In this document: positions 1 to 11,470 of the stretch, piece after piece
How the letters are laid out: each line of letters begins with the position of its first letter
Numbering within the stretch: position 1 is the first letter of the stretch
From: Biscogniauxia marginata
Taxonomy: Eukaryota > Ascomycota > Sordariomycetes > Xylariales > Xylariaceae
Assembly: GCA_022695795.1 (NCBI GenBank)
Contig: MU404075.1
Span: 186,001 to 250,000, forward strand
DNA: 64,000 nucleotides
Reading direction: 5' to 3'
Notes under the pieces: generated by a model
Database searches by the model: none
What the model was told of the DNA's origin: nothing
What the model saw: the letters and a program-made list of their open reading frames with translations, nothing else
Made by a program: the position numbers and the translations under genes

Positions 1-92
1 TCTTCAACCTACTTGTAGTCGGGATGAGAAAAATCTCGGCCAGGTATATACCTTTGTTTTCTGCACGAATTTCCGTCGCACGTCAGTCATCA

Positions 93-1259
93 TCAGAGAT
101 ATTTCCCCTTGGCGAACCGCCCCCCAAAGTCGGCGGCCTTGTTGAGCAGCTCCCGCCGCTGCGTCGCGCCGATGTGGCCGCCGAGCTTCATGTCCTTCTC
201 CTTGTCGAAGGCGCGCTTGCTCGGGTCGTCCTCCTCCTCGAAGGCCCTGCCTCCCCTGCCGCCGGCGCCGCCGCCGGCTTCCTTGTCCCGCTGCCGCTGC
301 GTCTGGTGCTCCTCGTAGAGGCTGCGGCCCCGCGTCGCCTCGGTGAAGTTCTGTATCCGCGCTTGCGCCTCTGCTTCCTCCTCGCTCGCGCCCATGGTTC
401 TGGACTTATTGTTCCTGCCGGCCTGTTGCGGGTTGGGAGCGCCGCCGCCGCCGCCGCCGCCGTTGCCCGTGTCGCGCCCCAGCACGGCGTTCTCGAGACG
501 CTTGCGTTTCTCTTCCGGCGTCTCCGTCCATATGCTGCTTATCTCGCCCCCGCCCCCGCCGTTGTTATTATTGTTACTACTGGCGGCGGCCCGTGGTCCC
601 GAGTTGAACTTCCTGGCCTTGAGCTTCGTCGGGTCCGGCGCGCGGGAACCGCCGGCCGTGGGCGGCGCCAACATCCACTCGTCGCGCTTGGGCGCGGCCG
701 GGTGCGCGGCCTCGTACGCGGCGGCTCTTTGCGCCTGCGTCTGCCGCTGCATGTGCGAGTTGGAGGTGGGAAGCGCCGGCCCGTAGTCGTCGTCGTCGTC
801 GTCCGAATCGGAATCAGAATTGGAGCCTGGCGCATTGGGAGGCGAAGATGGGCGCTCGCTCAGCGGGGCCGGAGGCGGCGCGGGCCCGTGGACGCGCTTG
901 GGTCCTGATGCCGTGGACGGCGGTAGCGGTGGTGCTGGGCTGGCAGCGTCGTCGTCATCATCGTCACTATCTAGTGTGATTTCGTTTGCGTTTGAAGGCG
1001 GGAGCGTAGGTCCTATAGAGGGCCTCGTGGTACTTTGCGGTGGAAGTGTTGGCCCTATGGATGGCCCCGGGGTAGGTTTTGGCGCAGATGGGCCATAGTC
1101 ATCTTCGCTTTCGCTGTCGAGGTCGACCTCGTCCTGGTTTACGCGCCCTCGCTCGGATGCGTGGACCTTGGGTGGAGGGGAGTCAGCAGTAGATTCATCG
1201 TCTGGCGTGCGCTTGCGCTTAGCGAGTTGCGGCGGTAGCTGGGGCCCTATAGAAGCCAT
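93..1259 (-). CDS. GPALPP motif / DUF3752 domain protein
   Basis: A single-exon 388-residue protein. Short GPALPP-type motifs recur in the N-terminal half (IGPQLPP at residues 4-10, IGPTLPP twice, YGPALP near 160), separated by acidic runs of Asp, Glu and Ser and by Pro-rich linkers. The C-terminal part carries the conserved DUF3752 tail: a WM-(L/A)PP motif after 'KRDEW', basic charged helices, and a final block reading LGGHIGATQRRELLNKA followed by a GRFAKGKYL-like end. This is the layout of the GPALPP1 family, whose molecular role is not established; the charged disordered composition suggests a nuclear protein, which is inference. Glycine and asparagine homopolymer stretches in the middle are low complexity. 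It is transcribed away from VPS8 across a 675 bp shared upstream region. A long opposite-strand open frame over the same DNA is a composition artefact. Confidence 0.85.
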   Translation of the reverse strand: MASIGPQLPPQLAKRKRTPDDESTADSPPPKVHASERGRVNQDEVDLDSESEDDYGPSAPKPTPGPSIGPTLPPQSTTRPSIGPTLPPSNANEITLDSDDDDDDAASPAPPLPPSTASGPKRVHGPAPPPAPLSERPSSPPNAPGSNSDSDSDDDDDDYGPALPTSNSHMQRQTQAQRAAAYEAAHPAAPKRDEWMLAPPTAGGSRAPDPTKLKARKFNSGPRAAASSNNNNNGGGGGEISSIWTETPEEKRKRLENAVLGRDTGNGGGGGGGAPNPQQAGRNNKSRTMGASEEEAEAQARIQNFTEATRGRSLYEEHQTQRQRDKEAGGGAGGRGGRAFEEEDDPSKRAFDKEKDMKLGGHIGATQRRELLNKAADFGGRFAKGKYL

Positions 1260-1934
1260 TGAAACTCGTGGTATTTTGTGTGAGCCTGTCGTTATTTATG
1301 TACGTAGTAAGTGCGGATCGCGGAATTGAAGACTTGATATAGATGTAGGTAGAGCTGTACAAAATACGGAGTACAGATTTAAGCAAGTAGTTGAAGGTAC
1401 ACTAAAAATGACAGGGACCAGGGGTCCATTGGCCAATTTGTGTGGAGCTATGGCTGGTTAGTAGCCTCCGAGAGCCCCGAGCGCCGGAGCACCCCGAGCT
1501 TTCAGGCCTGTGATTGGCGCGATGTGGCGCTTGCTGTGCCAGGCTGAAGGAAGCTGCTGTGCGCTGAACGGGCAAGTGCGACTACAGGTACGTACGATCC
1601 AACAAGGCAGTGACGGATTTATTAGCTTGACCAGCTGAGAACATCAAGATGACCTGAAGGACAACACCTACAAACTCCACCGAGAAAGGCAACCGATTCA
1701 GAGTAAAGCGAATTCAACATCCACCAACTACGCACACTACTTGTACTGTACCTATCTTGCAGCTTACTATACAGCACATCACAGCTCTATAAACGCCGCA
1801 GAAACCAACTTGCGAGCTTCTGTCCTACGACATTACGATTTCACGCCGCACGCTACGAACACAGCCAGCTATCGAACCAAACTTCGGAATACAAAGCAGT
1901 AGTCTGAAGAGATGCGCCCCATGCGGTTGTCTCG
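1260..1934. promoter_or_regulatory. Divergent upstream region of the GPALPP gene and VPS8
   Basis: 675 bp between two divergent start codons, with no supported gene. Just before the VPS8 start lies an upstream ATG at 1912 (and an in-frame ATG at 1921) whose reading frame stops at TGA 1936-1938, overlapping the VPS8 ATG as ATGA. No other motif is called. Confidence 0.6.
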
Positions 1935-4900
1935 ATGAGCCAAGCTTCACCGGAGAGAGATGAGGGGCCGCCCGTCGACATGGACCAAGATCGTCTAGAC
2001 CAGCCTCAGTCTCCCGATGAGGACCGCGCCTCGAGTGACGATGAGACCGTCAAGGGAGAGCACACCGAGCAAGATCAGATAGCTGACATCTTGGAAGAGG
2101 AGCGACGAGACAACGCATCCACCATCCCTGCCGAGGACGGTCCTGTCGCAAATCGCTATCGTCAACTACTCTTGGATCGCGATGATGTCTCTGAGGGTGG
2201 TTCAACTGACGGTCTACCTCGAAGGGCTGGCAGTCCAATTGACTCGTTGCTCTCGGCCCCAGATGACTCGCCTTCAGTTCAGGTAAAGAAGTATTGACGC
2301 TGCTGCCAGGCCAAGAGCTCACAGTTTTTCGCAGGGCTCTATGCTGTCCTCTGTCGCAAGCAGCGCTCTCCCCTCGGTAGCTTCGCGACCCGGCTTGAGC
2401 AGCCCGACTCCCTCCTTCAGACCATTCGACCGTCGATTCCAGTCCCGTATATCTTCGCCCTCGTCCATCCTATCTCCACGGCCCTCCTCGCCTGCCTACC
2501 TGACTGGCCACAGTAGGAACGTGTCTATGAGCAGCCAGATCCTGTTCGATTCTAGCGAGACCGAGACTTCCACTCCGCCGTGGGAAGTTGTGCGGTGGAC
2601 GAGGCTCAAGAAGCTTAATGGGCAGGCATTTTCCGAGGCTGGGAAGCGTAGTTTCGGTTCGCCTACTTGCATAGCTGTTTCTGCTTCGATTGTGTTGGGA
2701 ACTACTAAAGGCATAATCCTAATGTTTGATTACAACCAAAACCTGAAGATGATCCTCGGCCCAGGCACGAACGGTACGTTACCCTCGACAATTTGTATGC
2801 CATCTAGTTTTAACACTCCAAAGCCGTGGAATCGGGTCCTATCACCGCGATTACCATATCGGCAGACCACACCACAATAGCGGGTGGCCATGCGAACGGG
2901 AGCATCTTCACCTGGGACACCAGTAGAGCCTCTCGTCCGTTTTTGCAGATTCCGCACCTTGATCCATCGCAGATGCAGAACCGAACAATGGACGGTCACA
3001 TACCGAACGTTGCTATAACACATTTAGGCTTTCTAGGAACAAGGCACACTGCACTCGTCTCTGCCGACGATCGCGGAATGGCTTTTTCTCATCTCGCAAC
3101 TCGAGGTACTGGTGCGCTTGGAAGAACTGTCAAGACAGTGAGGATACTCGGCCGTTACCCCGACACTCCTCTGCCTTCAGGCAAACCCCTAAAGCCAAGC
3201 ACGGTCCTAGCCTTCTCTTCCTTACCTCTCGGAAACGTAGAACGAGCGACAGACTCTATGGGCCTCACTGCTATGCTTACGCCGTACCTCCTTGTTATCG
3301 TCTCCACTACGCCGATTGCCCAAACGCAACACAAGTCAGCTAGACCGAAGGATGTTGCACCACACAGCGCTATGAGTGGTTGTCTGGCATGGTTTCCTGC
3401 GGTCAAGTTGAAAGTCCCCGACCCGCTTACCGGTAGCAACATATCAAAGGTTAAGCTTGTCTACTGTTGGTCGAACGTCTTGACTGTCTTAGATGTTGAC
3501 GAGGTACCCTCCGATGACAAGGACAAGCCACCTAACCTGAAATTCAAAGCGCGCAGCCGGTGGAAGTGTGAGGAGGCCATCGTCGCGGTCCAATGGCTTA
3601 GTCGTTCTGTCCTGACAGTTTTGACTATCACGCAAAGACTAATTGTTCTGGAAGACCGGTCGATGCGGATGACTGAGGCTTTTGACCTCATACACAAATA
3701 CATTTACCACGCTGACTTGTTCTCTGCCCAGTTGCACAGCCTAGTAGAACAACTTGACGAAGAGGATCCGTCTATGCATGGTGTCGTCGCTGACGCCTTC
3801 TACATGAGCTTCAAGGCATACAAAGGTCGCATGTTTCTCTTGGGTTTCAACGACGTCTCCATTGGCGCATTGTCGAATTGGGCCGATCGATTAATAGCTT
3901 TGATGGAGAATGGTGATTACCTAGGAGCAATTAAACTCGCAACGTCTTATTATACCGGTGACGCCAACAAGCTTACTGTCGGTCTGCCTGAAGATACTAC
4001 TTTACGGCATCAAATGGTACGTGACAAGCTGATGGAAATCATGAGCGCATCTTTGAAATACGCTTTTGGACAACGGCGGCAAAGGGGTGATGCCTCTGCA
4101 AATGATCGCCATTTGCAAGAGCTCGCAGAAACATGTTTCGTTGCTTGTCAGAGCGTTGAAGACTTGGACTTTTTGTTTGACGAAATGTACGAATGGTATG
4201 AGGATGCTGGAGTCGAGGGCATCTTTCTCGAAGTGTTAGAACCGTACATCTTGGAAAAGACGATCACGACCGTACCTCCGACCGCCGTCAAAGCCATGGT
4301 CACTCATTTCGTGGGCCAGGGTTGGGAAAGCCGTCTCGAGGAGATGATATGCCACATGGAAACAGCAACGCTAGATATCGATCAAATCACACTACTTTGC
4401 AAGCAGCACAGCCTCTACGACGCTTTGATATACGTATGGAATCAGGCCCTGAACGACTACATCACACCGCTTATCGATCTGCTCACCTTGTTGAAACCAC
4501 TAATGCAAAATGGAGATTATACCTCTTCCGGGAATTTCATGGACGACGAGATTTTTGGAGTGAACGCTTTGAAGATGTTTCCATATATGTCCTACACACT
4601 GACGGGAAGAAAATACCCAACAGGCGAGAGGCTAGAGGAGGATGTGGCATCCCAAGCAAAGGCCGAGCTCTACTGGTTCCTGTTTTCCGGGAAAAGCATT
4701 ACTTGGCCGAAAGGCAGTAACAAGACATTCCTCACCCGTCCGCCAGATGTTGAAGAACCATCCTTTCCCTATCTTCGGATGATACTGAAATTCGATGCCC
4801 CTAGCTTTTTGAGTGCTCTCAACGAAGCTTTCGAGGATTCCTTCCTAAATGAATCACCAGAGAAACAACTCAACGGTGGCACAGGCAGGGATTTGCCCGA

Positions 4901-6944
4901 GGAGCAAATCTTCGGTCTGACGGTTGACCGTCAATACGTCGTTTCTATTTTATTGGAGATTATGAACCCAGTAGATTTCGCACCGGAGGATACGATCTAC
5001 TTGGACATGTTCATTGCTCGCAACCTTCCCAAATTCCCGCAGTACATTCTCATCCCGGGTTCTACTCTTAATAAGATAGTGGCTGGGCTCTGCGCCTACC
5101 CAGGTGCGGATCTAGCCGAGGATGCGCAGTTGAGTGCAGAATACCTGCTCTCGGTATACCATCCACCAGACCTATCGCCAATGATACCCATGTTTCAGAA
5201 AGCCGGTTTCTATCGTATTCTGAAGCGCATATATAAAAATGATAAGCAATATGGAAAGCTTGTACAAACTTATTTCGAAGACCCTGAAGATCGGGAGGAG
5301 ATCTTCGATTGTCTAGCAAATTACCTAAGATCACAAGCCGAGCTTACCAAAAAGCAAATTTCAAGCGTCCACGAAGTTATCAAACAGAATTCAAGAGAGC
5401 TGGTTGAGCTGGACCCAGCTCGTGCCGCGCAGATTCTTGATACTTATGCTTCGGGACTTCATCAGTTCGTCTTGGATTCGCTTGATGGTGGGTCAGAGCT
5501 ACAGTATAACTATCTTGGAGCACTGCTAGAACCTGAGTCTCACGCTTCAGAGCAGCCAGCCAGTGCTCTAGACCGAGATTTCATTGAGCTTTATGTACAA
5601 TTAATGTGCCGGTACAACCCGGCGCATGTATCCGACTATGTCGGTATCGTTCAAGCTACGAACCTGAGGCTCGACAGGTTATTACCGACTATGGAAGACA
5701 CCGGTGTTGTAGATGCCGCTGTCATCCTTATGGCACGAGAAGGGCAGGTCCAAGACGCGATGAGCCGGCTGACTAGGCACCTAAATACATTAGAATCGGC
5801 TCTCCAGGGCCTCCTCTCACGCGGCGAGGGCCGCAGCGAGCAAGTCGATGTTCAAGAGTCAGCCGAAGAACTTCTGAAGGGGTTACAGAAATACACACAT
5901 GTCGGGATCTGGCTGTGCCAAGGCCAGATGAAGACATCTAAGAAACTGAATGGTGTTCAACGAAAGCAAAGCTCGCCGTCACCAAGTGACCTCACCCTAG
6001 ATGAGAGGTTATGGCTTGAGTTAATAGATACTGTGGTCCAGATAACTCGGCGACTGTCCTCACTCGTGGCTTCACCAGCAAGTGAAAGCATCTCAAACGG
6101 AGTAACAACAACGCAAGTCCTCGACACCGATAAGCCTGTTGCGCTTTTACGATCTCTTGTCCAGCATACATTCACGGCACTCTTGACTGCAACATCTACT
6201 CAGGATATTCCTCAGTCAAATAGTCGTCTGGTTGCAAGCTCTGGTGGCAGTCTTACATTTATCCGCATCCTTCGTGCATTCCTCACTCAAGCGGCGGCCA
6301 CCTCGCCAAGCCTCGCGGATTTGCGAGCCGTATTGGCGTCCATCTTCTCAGCTTACGCGTACGAGGAGTCAATTCTCCACCTTTCAAACCGACTTCTCGA
6401 GCAGCAACTCTTTGTGAATGTCAAAAAAGCCGTCGAACTCCGTCAGCGCGGATGGCGGCCAAAGGGCTCGACATGCGAAGCTTGCGGCGGCCGCGTATGG
6501 GGTCCAGGGGTCGCTGGCAATGTCTTCGAAGCTTGGGAAGAAAGGCAAGCCTTAGAAAACAAGAAACGGGAGGAGAAGAAAGCTGCTGCTGCCGGAGTAC
6601 CTACCTCACGTGGGAAAGGCAAAGCTGAAGTGCCGATAGAAGACGTGGAAGCTCCCTCGGGAAAGGGGAAAGGCAAGAGTGCAGAAGCAGGGCCTCAACC
6701 TAGTTCTACGGTTACAGGTGCGGAGGATACCCCTCGAGAGGGCAAGCAAGGAGTGAATGGAGAGGCAGCCCCACGGCGAAAAGACCAGCAGCCACTAGGG
6801 CCTCTCGTGGTGCTAGCCTGTAGACACATCTATCACCGGAGCTGCTTAGATGCGCTTGTAGCGCAACGGGGAGAAGTAGATGGTCATCGGACAGTCGATG
6901 AATTCGGCCACGAGAGGGAGTACAGGTGTCCCATCGACGGCTAA
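1935..6944 (+). CDS. VPS8: Vps8, CORVET endosomal tethering subunit
   Basis: Three exons: 1935-2282, 2335-2773 and 2824-6944, with introns of 52 and 50 nt that keep frame, giving 1635 residues. Vps8 is the Rab5-effector subunit of the CORVET complex that tethers early endosomes. The N-terminus is acidic and disordered. It is followed by a conserved Ser/Pro stretch (SPIDSLLSAPDDSPS), a beta-propeller region (about 150-560) with motifs such as SADHTTIAGGHANGSIFTWD, then the Vps8 core around FLLGFNDVSIGALSNWADRL and a long alpha-solenoid. The C-terminus has a RING-like zinc module: CxxC at about 1479 (CEACGG), then a roughly 110-residue Lys/Glu/Gly-rich insert, then ACRHIYHRSCL and a terminal YRCPIDG. 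Length and domain order match fungal Vps8. The start was chosen as the first ATG in frame with the acidic N-terminus; a tiny upstream ORF overlaps it. Confidence 0.95.
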
Positions 6945-8413
6945 TTTGATTCAGGAAAATGGCGGCCTAATTCTGTTTTTCTAGGCATGTATATACATGT
7001 GTTAATGTGTTGATAATGTACAATGAAGCCCGCCTGTGGATCAACTCTTACTGAAGTCCTTATAGGACTCCTCTAGTGATGAAAACCCTGATGACTGGTA
7101 GGCAGTTGATAGAGCTCATATTTTCACTTCTAGGCGTGGTAAAAGCTAGCTTGGGTACCTACATACTAACGTTGCTACTCCCCAAGCATAGGAAGGAAGA
7201 AGAAGCATTATTGCCCGCAAGAGTTGCATAAGGACGTATTTGAAATCAAACATAGAACTTCCGCAAGTACTGCTACCAGCACACTGATAAATTCGGACCG
7301 TATTGGATACCAAAGAAGTTTGTCATATAGATTTCTACTACTAAGCATCACTTATGAATCCATTAGTTCCCCGAGTTAGATCTAGTGTGCCGGGGGGTGT
7401 TATTACATGACAATAGGCGTGTACACGCGTTGATAGTGTGGCACGCCAACCAGAAGAAGGTCAACGAAGCGACTGTGCTAATATACATACGGCATGAAAC
7501 ATGGGGATTTAAAAAAAAACCCCCCATCGGACATATTGGAAAAGGATGAAAAGGGGGGGACTCGTTCCTCCACAAAATCTCGTTTCGGACCGGAGACCCA
7601 AGAACGGATCGGATCGCTCCTCCGGTGCGGCACCGGCCGGGTCATTGCTGTCGCCGAAGACTACAGTACACCCATTATCTTATTTAGTACCATCCTTCCT
7701 TCACGTTACTCCCTGATGTGGTTGCGGAGTTCATGGGGAAATGCTGCTCCGTAACTATACCACCGCTTCGGATACCAGGCTGGCCTTACCTACCTATATA
7801 CTGTGTTTTTGCCTAGAGGGCCTACTACACTATCCCCCTCTATTTATATATAATACCTCTTTCTTTTTCTTTTCCTTGACCAACCTTTGTAGCAAAATGT
7901 TAGGCGAGCTTCGCTTCCTGGGATATTGGGGAAGGGTTTTTTTTTTGAGTATGAATGTCGAAAGATGCAAAGGGAAGGAGATCGTAATGTGAAGTTTGGG
8001 GGACTGAAAAGAAAGAAAAGATGAGTAAAAGAAGAAAAATAAAAGGCCGATGATAGTGTGTCGTACGCTCTTGTCAGATCAAAGATATCGCGGCGTGCAT
8101 GATTATAGTATGGCATATAAATCCCAGCGGTTAGGTAATTAACATTAGTCTATATATAAGGTACGGTTGTGGTTATATAGACATAGGATTTATATATGAA
8201 AATTGATTAGTTTCCCAAGCCAAGTCATGGATCTACTCCTCTTCTTTCTCTCCCTTCTGGCCGGTGCAATACCACAGCCCTGCTTAGATCACTCAGCTCG
8301 AGTTTTGTGTGGATGACCTACAACGCAAAACCTAGGCTGCTCCACGTGTAGACTGTTTAGTCCTACGTGTCGGTTTCCTGTGGAACCTAGGTTAGATAGT
8401 TAGCAACAAAGCG
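6945..8413. other. Intergenic region, no gene seen
   Basis: About 1.5 kb of moderately AT-rich spacer downstream of VPS8. It contains short A, T, C and G homopolymers (for example an A10C6 tract at 7510-7525) and TA-rich patches at 8145-8200. Short open frames here show no family signature. Confidence 0.6.
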
Positions 8414-9769
8414 ATATTGTTGCTCCTGCAGCTGCTTTCCTTGGTCCTCCTTCTCTGGCAGTGGCCCGCCGCCGTGTGCGCCGCATTCGGGTACACGGAC
8501 GACGGCACCAACTACGCGATCGGCTCGGGCGCCAGCCTCGTCATCAAGGTCAGCAAGTGCTGTGGGGATATATTTTTCTATGGTTTACAAGGTTCTCTGA
8601 TAACAAGAAGCTATGATAGATGGGAGAGGACGAAGTAGGGATTAGTGAATAGTAAAACTGCAGAGGGTGGATGCTAAATCAATATGGGGGGGGGCGGGTT
8701 TCATGTGTCTAGGGCGTTGAGTATAATGGTTACAGTGGGAAGAACACGTACGTATAATTGTTTCCCTGTATTATCTACATCCATACCTCTTACTATAACT
8801 CACATAGTCCCACGCTTGACGAAAGATAAGAAGAAGAAAAACTCACGCGAGATATACAGTCAGGTCGAGAGTGGCCTCGGCGCCAGCACGGTGACCATCG
8901 AGGGCTTCTCGGGCCCGGCCTACATCATCAAAGTGCCGGTCATACACGGCACGCTAAAGCACTAACCTACTCGTGCGGTACGCCAATAGCAACGTCTACA
9001 TCTTCACCAACAAGGCCGACCGTCAGCCGCTACATCGTCCGGTTCAAGGGCGGCATCTTCTCCCACGACACTACGGATGCCGGTGAGTAATCTGTACTCT
9101 CTCTCTCTCTCTCTCTCTACACTTCTCCTAGGTCTATTTTTAAACGTGATGAAGAATGGGGGGGGAGGGGAGGGCTGAACGTGTACAAGTCGGAGCTCGA
9201 GGTCACGAAATCGACGGTGACGGTGACGGTGATGGTGACGGCGGGCAAGGGCGCCGTCGGCTGACAGCGCGGCTATCTGGCGCATCGGCGAGTGGGACGG
9301 GACGCCCAGGGGTTTTCCCAATTTCCAGGACGAGCCCAAGAAGCCGACGTCCATGTACCCGTCCGACACGTGCCTGACCTCGTGGAGCTCGAGCAAATTA
9401 CATCGCGGGAACGAGCGCGGCGTCTGGCTTCCCGGGTTATATCTGGCAAGGTATATGAAGTATCCCTTTCTTCCTTCCTTCCTTCCTTCCTTCCTTCCTC
9501 ACTCCTTTTCTATCCTCCGAGGAAAAATTAGAAGAAAATTAAAAAGGTTTACTTACTAACAAACCTCCTCTAACTTACCCCCCCCTTCTCCCCGCCCGCC
9601 CTCCAGCCGTAAACAACGATCGAATTATCCATCTACTTTAAGCTCGGCGCGGCGCAGCCCCGTGAGCAGCCACACGGTGCGCATCGGCGGGCGGCCCCGC
9701 GTCACGGTGAGCAGCTGGACGTCGGCGATCCCGGGAGCGACGGCGCAGGCGAGCACCCGGTCGGGCTAA
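8414..9769 (+). pseudogene. Decayed rhamnogalacturonan lyase (polysaccharide lyase family 4)
   Basis: The family acts on rhamnogalacturonan I in plant cell-wall pectin and is secreted. Recognisable fragments occur in the right order but in different frames. First is a hydrophobic leader then AAFGYTDDGTNYAIGSG (about 8417-8545), next VESGLGASTVTIEGFSG (about 8866-8913), then NSNVYIFTNKAD (about 8986-9021) and SRYIVRFKGGIFSHDTTDAG (about 9026-9085). After a jump follow YKSELEV (about 9184), IWRIGEWDGTP (about 9274-9306) with MYPSD (about 9353), and finally HTVRIGG and VTVSSWTSAIPGA (about 9673-9750). The expected start codon reads ATA at 8414. There are stops (TAA after GTLKH), frameshifts, and a missing central block of very roughly 200 residues between the HDTTDAG and YKSELEV segments. 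Simple repeats (CT at about 9098-9118, TTCC at about 9471-9499) lie inside. No functional product is possible. Identification is from remembered PL4 family motifs. Confidence 0.8.
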
Positions 9770-11470
9770 CCTGAGCGGCGGGATTAGCGTGGATTGTGTG
9801 GATTCGAGATTGAAAGATGGTTAGTGGCAGGGAAGCCTACATGTTAAGGAGTGATGTATTGCAAAAGTTGAAAGATATAAAATACGGTTCCAAGTATAAA
9901 CACGAACTTAGCGAAGCAAGAGTTAGGGAGCTTCCCTTTTCTAGACATAACCCTTGCATAGACATGGCGTGTTATATATTTATGTATTTACACTTCATCA
10001 AAGCCAGCCAACGAGTAAAAGTAGGTCGAAATCGAATAATGAGCTTGTATTTATACCGCATACTTCTTCCAATCTCCATGTCGTCGCCGGCCAAAATCTT
10101 ATGTATAACTTAAGTCATATTACGCGAGTCCTACTCCCCCTCCAAAATTTTTATTTTTATTTTTATTTTGAACAAAGCAGATGGACAGTAAAGTTAAATG
10201 CAGAGGAGAATCGCAAACTATTAAATCAATATAAATAAACACTAACTCGAGAACTTAGTCTTATTAAATAATTATAACATAGACACATAACAGAGACATG
10301 CCAACCCACCCCCTGAGTATTAATCAACTTCGAAACTCAGCTACAAGAAAATTGATATCTAATCAACCATATATAAGTCGTACTTAACAGTTACTTACTT
10401 TATAACTAACGACAAGAACAAAACAACGGCTAATTCCTCTTCCTCACTTAGCACTATTCTTCCTACTACTACCCCTTTACTTATCTACATAAACTACTTA
10501 ACCCAAACGCCCTAAACCTATCCCCCCCCCCCCTTTCTCAACCACCCCCGTGATACCATGCTATGCTATACTCCCAACGAACCAAACGTCTATCTTCCTT
10601 ATATTCTAAATCTTCTTTCGTACCCGAGACTTATTCTGAGTCTATTCACAGGAATCACCATTCCTCTTTTCCTCTCCCCACTCATTCTCCATATATATCC
10701 ACCATTCGCGACTCGAAAGCGGCAAATCCATATCCTCCTGTATAAAAAGAGAACCCCAGAAAAAAACCTAGACCTGACTAGTCAGTATCAATCCCAGCAC
10801 TGCCCAACCTACTACGTACATAAGCACACAGCCATTAACAACCCAAATCACCAAAACGACATACATTTATATCCTTCCTTCCCTTCTTCTCTTCTCCCTT
10901 AGGTATACAAAATCCCCGTCAAACGAGTAGTTCAGAAAAAAAAAAAAATCTAAAGTGAGATAAACCAAAAAAAAAAGGTTGAGTCCAAGACAATGACGTC
11001 TATTTTCTATTTTCTAATCTTTTCGTATTCATGACACAAAAAAGTTGTGTTTCCCATCACGGAGATGTCCTGTCGTTCTATAATTGTAAAACATAAAAAC
11101 AAGGAATGGGGAGAGAAAAAAAAATTTCCCCTTATTCTCTCCCTTCCAGGTCCCGTGTCCGCTACGCCATATAGAGAGACAGAGAAAAAAAAAAGCCTGA
11201 TTTTTTTCTTTTCTCTTTTTGCGTATCTGCGCGCCCCTCCCCCCCGTTTCTCCTTCATCGGACTACCTTGCTTGCTTCTTAAGCTATTCTATTCGTTTGA
11301 TAGCCTAGCAAAAAAGGGAATATAGCTTTTTTTTGCCTTACATAAAAGAGAAATGTGGTGGAGAGGACAGGAATACACTGCCTACTGCTGAGATATCATA
11401 TTTCTGGAAATATAGCCCGCTGGCCGAGGCACCCTTCGCCCGTTTTCGTTCTCGATTTCTTTTTATAAAT
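9770..11470. other. Intergenic, AT-rich and low-complexity
   Basis: About 1.7 kb with no gene. It contains TTTTA repeats (about 10149-10170), a C14 run near 10520, several A-rich runs (10936-10950, 10967-10977, 11116-11124) and pyrimidine-rich stretches. Short open frames are compositional. Confidence 0.6.

Noticed and set aside
24..908. 294-codon open frame opposite the GPALPP gene
   Set aside because: It is Arg/Ala/Leu/Val/Gly-rich with no domain and mirrors the GC-rich low-complexity coding strand; the GPALPP motifs on the minus strand are real.
9098..9499. CT and TTCC tandem repeats as a CRISPR-like or satellite array
   Set aside because: They are simple microsatellites inside a decayed gene, without unique spacers.
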